Shown piece after piece: positions 6,661 to 9,646 of a stretch of DNA of 9,646 bases. Below the pieces are notes generated by a model that was not told where the DNA came from, made no database searches, and saw nothing but the letters and a program-made list of their open reading frames with translations. Source of the stretch: JASHVB01 sp049522565 (GTDB lineage: Bacteria; Pseudomonadota; Alphaproteobacteria; Acetobacterales; Acetobacteraceae); assembly GCA_049522565.1 (NCBI GenBank), contig JBEKNT010000264.1:1-9646 (forward strand), in the 5' to 3' direction. Numbering within the stretch: the stretch's first letter is position 1; each line of letters begins with the position of its first letter. The translations under genes were made by a program, and so were the position numbers.

Positions 6661-7410
6661 CTAGAGAGTAAGCCCGCCGTCGATGATGACCGCCTGTCCG
6701 GTAATGAACTGCGCCGCATCGGAGGCAAGATAGACGGCGAGCGCGGCGATCTCCTCCGGCGTGCCCAGCCGGCCCATTGGTTGGCGCGCGATGAACGCCT
6801 CACGCGCAGCCTCCACCGAACCGGCGGCGGCGGCGTTGGCGTTGATGCGCTCGTCCAGGCTGGGCGTGTGCACGGTGCCGGGGCAGAGGCAATTGCAGCG
6901 GATGCCGCGCGTCACGTAATCCGCGGCGACCGATCGGGTCAAGCCGATCACCGCCGCCTTGGTGGCGCTGTAGATGAACCGGCTGGGCACGCCCTTCAGG
7001 CTGGAGGCGACCGACGCCATGTTGATGATCACCCCATGGCCGCGTTCCAGCATGCCCGGCAGGAACGCGCGCATGCTGCGGAACATCGAGCGGGCGTTCA
7101 GTTCGAAAGCGAAGTCCCACTCGTCGTCGGTGGCGTCGAGGATGGTGCCCTGGTGCACGAAGCCGGCGCAGTTGAACAGGATGTCCACCGCGCCGGCATC
7201 CAGCGCCGCCTGCGCCACGTCGGCCGCGTGCAGCACGTCGAGCCGGGCGGTGTGGATGCGGTCGGAGGCGATCTGGTGCACCAGCGCCTCGTTCACGTCG
7301 GTGGCGATGACCCGGGCGCCGGCGGCGGCGAATTCGAGCGCGGTGGCACGACCGATGCCCTGGGCGGCGGCGGTGACGAAGGCGGTCTTGCCGGAAAGGC
7401 TGCCGGTCAT
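6661..7410 (-). CDS. SDR dehydrogenase, BDH2/2-keto-3-deoxy-L-fuconate 4-dehydrogenase-like
   Basis: This 249-residue short-chain dehydrogenase is of the BDH2 (DHRS6) type. TAAAQGIG (13-20) is the cofactor loop, with the first Gly replaced as is usual in this branch. D38 after strand 2 predicts NAD preference. NCAG is at 80-83. The catalytic residues are Ser133 (NMASVASS), Tyr147 and Lys151 (YSATK), and IRCNCLCPGTVHTPS (170-184) is characteristic of the subfamily. The C-terminus ends IIDGGLTL. Bacterial members oxidise 2-keto-3-deoxy-L-fuconate or -rhamnonate at C4, and the product suits the FAH-family enzyme encoded 17 nt downstream. The start ATG 7410 has a consensus AGGAGGT (antisense of 7414-7420), 3 nt away. 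It is the first gene of the operon, so the 375-nt region beyond it should hold the promoter and its control. Hydroxybutyrate dehydrogenase activity is the main alternative. Confidence 0.9.
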   Translation of the reverse strand: MTGSLSGKTAFVTAAAQGIGRATALEFAAAGARVIATDVNEALVHQIASDRIHTARLDVLHAADVAQAALDAGAVDILFNCAGFVHQGTILDATDDEWDFAFELNARSMFRSMRAFLPGMLERGHGVIINMASVASSLKGVPSRFIYSATKAAVIGLTRSVAADYVTRGIRCNCLCPGTVHTPSLDERINANAAAAGSVEAAREAFIARQPMGRLGTPEEIAALAVYLASDAAQFITGQAVIIDGGLTL

Positions 7411-7433
7411 GCGACCTCCTGTGCGAATGGGGG

Positions 7434-7446
7434 CGGTCCAGGACCG
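7434..7446. promoter_or_regulatory. 13-nt palindrome close to the SDR start, candidate operator
   Basis: CGGTCCAGGACCG is a perfect palindrome about one central base. It lies 23 nt upstream of the SDR ATG, next to its Shine-Dalgarno, where a repressor could block transcription. It loosely resembles the GGTCC/GACC half-sites of GntR-family repressors of sugar-acid operons; no such regulator is in the window. Confidence 0.35.
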
Positions 7447-7510
7447 TGTCGATAGAGCGTTTCGCTGGCGCGGGGAAGGGGCGGGGCGGTGGGTGCGACC
7501 AGGGGACGGC

Positions 7511-7639
7511 GGCGTCTCACCAGCGTCTCGTTTCCTGATACCGGAGACGGCGATCCATGGCGTGAGAGAAATGGGCGGGGAGGCGTCTCATGGACGTCTC
7601 GTTTCGTGCTGTGCGAGACGACGGTGCTGTGGGTGAGAG
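7511..7639. repeat. Two copies of a 58-nt element with nested inverted arms
   Basis: Copies 7511-7568 and 7582-7639 start 71 nt apart, align without gaps over 58 nt and match at 41 positions by hand count. The matches are concentrated in the arms. Inner arms are CGTCTC/GAGACG (7524-7529 with 7544-7549) in copy 1 and CGTCTCG/CGAGACG (7595-7601 with 7614-7620) in copy 2. Outer arms are CTCAC/GTGAG (7516-7520 with 7562-7566) and CTCAT/GTGAG (7587-7591 with 7633-7637, with one G-U pair). Loops differ. The pair lies in the divergent promoter region, 100-230 nt upstream of the SDR gene and 146-275 nt upstream of the antitoxin gene. Confidence 0.7.
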
Positions 7640-7754
7640 TGCGGGCCCGTCGAAGATGAACCGGTCGCCGGGACCAGTACTTCGGGCGCTGTGCCGGTGC
7701 GCGGGAAGCACGGGAAGGCCACGCTCCCATGCCCTCGGTGATATCCTCACGATA

Positions 7755-7772
7755 GACTAACCTGCCCTAGTC
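7755..7772. promoter_or_regulatory. Candidate operator of the toxin-antitoxin operon
   Basis: GACTA (7755-7759) and TAGTC (7768-7772) are perfect inverted half-sites separated by 8 nt, ending 13 nt before the antitoxin ATG. They overlap TAGACT (7753-7758), a possible -10 element, although no matching -35 was found. Phd/YefM antitoxins repress their own promoters through such palindromes, so autoregulation is likely. Confidence 0.4.
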
Positions 7773-7785
7773 CACAGGTGCCAGG

Positions 7786-8028
7786 ATGCGCAAGATCAAC
7801 ATCCACGAAGCCAAAACCCACCTGTCCCGTCTGGTTGAGCAAGTGGCCGCCGGCGAGCCGTTCATCATCGCCAAGGACGGTAGGCCGGTGGCGAAGGTCG
7901 TGCCGCTCGACGCTCCGGCCAAACGCGAGATTCGCCGCCTCGGGTTCATGGCAGGTCAGGGCGCCGTCCCCGACGATTTCGACGCAATCGCGCGCGACGC
8001 AATCCCGCAGCTTTTCGCTGGCGGATAG
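7786..8028 (+). CDS. Phd/YefM-type antitoxin
   Basis: This 80-residue protein belongs to the prevent-host-death family of type II antitoxins. The N-terminal half MRKINIHEAKTHLSRLVEQVAAGEPFIIAKDGRPVAKVVPL (1-41) is the DNA-binding Phd domain, with the signature HEAKTHLSRL and the strand pair ending GRPVAKVVPL. The C-terminal half (about 45-80), with GFMAGQGAVPDDFD, is the part that folds on and neutralises the toxin; it is common in antitoxins paired with PIN toxins. ATG 7786 has AGGTG (7776-7780) 5 nt upstream. The TAG stop (8026-8028) overlaps the GTG start of the toxin by one base, so the two are translated together. The antitoxin dimer probably represses the operon at the palindrome 7755-7772. 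Confidence 0.93.
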   Translation: MRKINIHEAKTHLSRLVEQVAAGEPFIIAKDGRPVAKVVPLDAPAKREIRRLGFMAGQGAVPDDFDAIARDAIPQLFAGG

Positions 8029-8438
8029 TGAAGCTTCTCCTCGACACGCATCTGCTGCTGTGGGCGGCGCTCCAGCCGGCGCGCCTGTCGCCCGTTGCCT
8101 GCTCCTTGCTGTCCGACCTGTCCAACGATCTGCTGTTCAGTTCGGCCAGTATTTGGCAGGTGACTATCAAGCATGGGCACGGGCGCGACGACGTCCGGGT
8201 TGACCCGCGGTTGCTCCGCCGCGGGCTGCTGGACAACGGCTACGGTGAACTGCCCATCACCGGCTTGCACGCACTGGCCGTCGGTGGGCTGCCGGCGCTT
8301 CACAACGATCCGTTCGACCGCATTCTGGTCGCGCAAGCGATGGTGGAAGGCATCACGCTGTTGACCCCGGACCCCCTGGTTGGCCAGTACCCCGCGCCGG
8401 TCCGGCTGGTGCCGGCGGCCCGCTCGCCGCCGGCATGA
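8028..8438 (+). CDS. vapC: VapC-type PIN-domain toxin with Gln at the second acidic site
   Basis: The 136-residue product is a type II toxin of the PIN family, a Mg-dependent ribonuclease that cleaves RNA when free of antitoxin. Recognisable parts are LLLDTHLLLWA with D6, SSASIWQVTIKHGHGR (38-53), LPITGLHALAV (75-85), LHNDPFDRILVAQAMVEG (91-108) with D94 and D97, and LLTPDPLVGQY with D115. In relatives the second motif reads SIWE; here residue 44 is Gln (CAG at 8157-8159), which removes one of the four conserved acidic metal ligands. The protein is otherwise full length. The GTG start at 8028 overlaps the antitoxin stop (TAGTG) and is fixed by that coupling and by the family N-terminus (KLLLDTH). 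The toxin may be weak or inactive, which would suit a decaying or non-toxic pair. Confidence 0.92.
   Translation: MKLLLDTHLLLWAALQPARLSPVACSLLSDLSNDLLFSSASIWQVTIKHGHGRDDVRVDPRLLRRGLLDNGYGELPITGLHALAVGGLPALHNDPFDRILVAQAMVEGITLLTPDPLVGQYPAPVRLVPAARSPPA
8411..8434 (+). terminator. 8-bp hairpin at the 3' end of vapC
   Basis: GCCGGCGG (8411-8418) and CCGCCGGC (8427-8434) pair perfectly around an 8-nt loop and end just before the vapC stop codon. No T-run follows. It may mark the end of the toxin-antitoxin transcript, or may only reflect Gly/Ala/Pro codons. The 190 nt between vapC and the convergent gene (8439-8628) show nothing else recognisable. Confidence 0.3.
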
Positions 8439-8628
8439 CACGACGGGTTCCGCCATGTTTTGCAGCCGTGCGGGGTGGAGCCGGCCGGACGCAAATTCGT
8501 TGTTTGCCGCGCGCTTCACATTGTCGGCCGGTGCCATCACGGGATCGCTCGCAGCCCGCGGTCCTCCGGTTGGCGGGGAAGTTTGTCGCGGTGGCACCTT
8601 CGCCGCGTCGAGTGAACCGCGTCTACGA

Positions 8629-9645
8629 TCACGCCGCGCGCCGCGGTGCGAAGGTGCGGCCGCCGTCCGGGCTGTGCACCAGGCCGCCGACGCGGACCAG
8701 CGCTGCCAGTACCGCCTCGACCTGCGGCAGCACGCGGCGTCCCTGGCGGAAGCGCGCGGCCAGCGCGGTGGCGCTGACCGGCTCGGCCACCGATCCCAGG
8801 ACCGACAATACGATGGCCGTCTGCTCCAGTTCGCTGGCCGGGAAGGCCGGCTTCGGGCCGGCGGCCGCAGCGGCGGCGGCCGGCTCCCGCATCGCCCCGC
8901 CGGTCAGGGCGAGTTTTTCCCGCGCGCTGCCGAAGCGCGGGATCTGGTAGTCGGGGCGCAGCCAGCGGATTTTTCCCGCAGCTTCCTCGCGCACGCGCTC
9001 CTGGTTGAGTGCGACAAGGCGGGCGAGGATATCGTTGTCGCTGAGGTCGGCCGGCCAGCCATAGGCGGCGGCGACCGCCGCATCCAGCCTGTCGTGCAGC
9101 TCCTTCAGGATCAGCACCAGGCCGTCGTCGAAGATGAGCCGGTCGTCGGAGTCCAGGGCGTCGTGCGCGGTGCCCGCGCGGAGCTTCTCCAGCACATTGT
9201 AGAGGCCGGTCAGGGTGAGGTGCGGGTGTTCCGCCAGCACGCGCTTGCGATGGGCGTCGAGGTCTTCCGCGATGACGCGGATACGCTGCTTCTGAAGGTC
9301 GTTGTTGGCGGGAAAGGGGAAGGGGTCGAAGCAACGGGATTTAACGTAGACCGGATCGTTGCCCATTCCGAGCCAGCCGCCGGCACGTAAAGCCCAGACC
9401 GAATGGATCCTCGAAGACAGCACGCCTAGCACAAAGCCGTCGGCGCTAGCGATCACGATGAGCTTATTGTCTGCCAAGATCGAAGCATCCAGGAACTGAA
9501 AAACACGGTGCTTGCTACTTTCTACCGTAGCGATATAGCGCTTGAGGCACTTCAAAGCGGGCCGAAACTCTCCACGAGGCTCTCCAAATATCCACCAGCG
9601 ATTTTTATAGGTTTCACGTTTATTCCAATCTCTGCCGATGTAATC
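8629..9645 (-). CDS. MmeI-like DNA methyltransferase/restriction enzyme, C-terminal part
   Basis: The frame is open to the right window edge, giving the last 338 residues of a large enzyme; the N-terminus and the NPPY methylation motif lie outside. The TTG at 9553-9555 is internal. The visible order is DYIGRDWNKRETY, then NRWWIFGEPR and LKCLKRYIATVESSKHRVFQFL (31-52), end of the target-recognition region; LGVLSSRIHSVWALRAGG (73-90), GNDPVYVKSRCFDPFPFP (95-112), LTLTGLYNVLEKLR (143-156), AVAAAYGWP and WLRPDYQ (228-234). A tail of about 75 residues resembles a small winged-helix domain. This matches single-chain MmeI-type (type IIL/IIG) proteins, where one polypeptide methylates and, if a nuclease domain is present, cuts. 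Whether the N-terminal nuclease exists cannot be seen. It converges with vapC. Codons of the first third are AT-richer than the rest. Confidence 0.88.
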   Translation of the reverse strand, partial: DYIGRDWNKRETYKNRWWIFGEPRGEFRPALKCLKRYIATVESSKHRVFQFLDASILADNKLIVIASADGFVLGVLSSRIHSVWALRAGGWLGMGNDPVYVKSRCFDPFPFPANNDLQKQRIRVIAEDLDAHRKRVLAEHPHLTLTGLYNVLEKLRAGTAHDALDSDDRLIFDDGLVLILKELHDRLDAAVAAAYGWPADLSDNDILARLVALNQERVREEAAGKIRWLRPDYQIPRFGSAREKLALTGGAMREPAAAAAAAGPKPAFPASELEQTAIVLSVLGSVAEPVSATALAARFRQGRRVLPQVEAVLAALVRVGGLVHSPDGGRTFAPRRAA

Positions 9646-9646
9646 G

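Noticed and set aside
7511..7620. Six CGTCTC/GAGACG sites suggesting an engineered cassette (BsmBI sites)
   Set aside because: The sites lie within a diverged duplicated natural element with no cloning-vector sequence; a structural or regulatory repeat explains them better.
8380..9390. Plus-strand open frame of 336 codons
   Set aside because: It is antisense to the MmeI-like gene, whose family motifs are clear, and begins inside vapC.

Overview
The window is GC-rich DNA of a bacterial chromosome. It most likely comes from an alphaproteobacterium of the Rhodospirillales/Acetobacteraceae type. That placement rests on very high third-codon-position GC, a HGGxSTG-domain protein, a BDH2-like dehydrogenase paired with a fumarylacetoacetate-hydrolase-family enzyme, and short GC-rich intergenic palindromes. 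It is an inference from family flavour, not a computed assignment. No tRNA, rRNA, CRISPR array, transposase or insertion sequence was seen.

Left part (1-3330): the 3' part of a luciferase-like flavin monooxygenase gene enters from the left edge. After a gene-free stretch (779-1060) comes a HGGxSTG-domain protein whose Ala/Pro-rich C-terminal half is built from in-frame tandem repeats. A short spacer with a hairpin follows, then lolA, the periplasmic lipoprotein chaperone. Middle part (3331-5800): a class I glutamine amidotransferase of the gamma-glutamyl-GABA hydrolase type (+) converges, 9 nt apart, on a zinc-ribbon membrane protein (-). Behind that lies a 2'-5' RNA ligase-family phosphoesterase (-). 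From 5297 to 5797 there is only an unrecognised ORF or gene remnant and a cluster of three hairpins.

Right part (5798-9646): a two-gene minus-strand operon (SDR dehydrogenase, then FAH-family hydrolase) fits the last two steps of non-phosphorylative deoxysugar-acid catabolism (L-fuconate or L-rhamnonate type), which end in pyruvate and lactate. Its 375-nt upstream region is shared with a divergent toxin-antitoxin pair and carries a duplicated 58-nt element with paired arms plus a 13-nt palindrome. The toxin-antitoxin pair is a Phd/YefM-type antitoxin and a VapC PIN-domain toxin in which Gln replaces the expected second catalytic Glu. It converges on the C-terminal part of an MmeI-like restriction-modification enzyme that runs off the right edge, and whose target-recognition part is clearly AT-richer than its tail.

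I found no complete unknown multi-gene system. The best leads are the duplicated structured element upstream of the sugar-acid operon, the expanding repeat in the HGGxSTG protein, the VapC substitution and the composition break in the restriction-modification gene.
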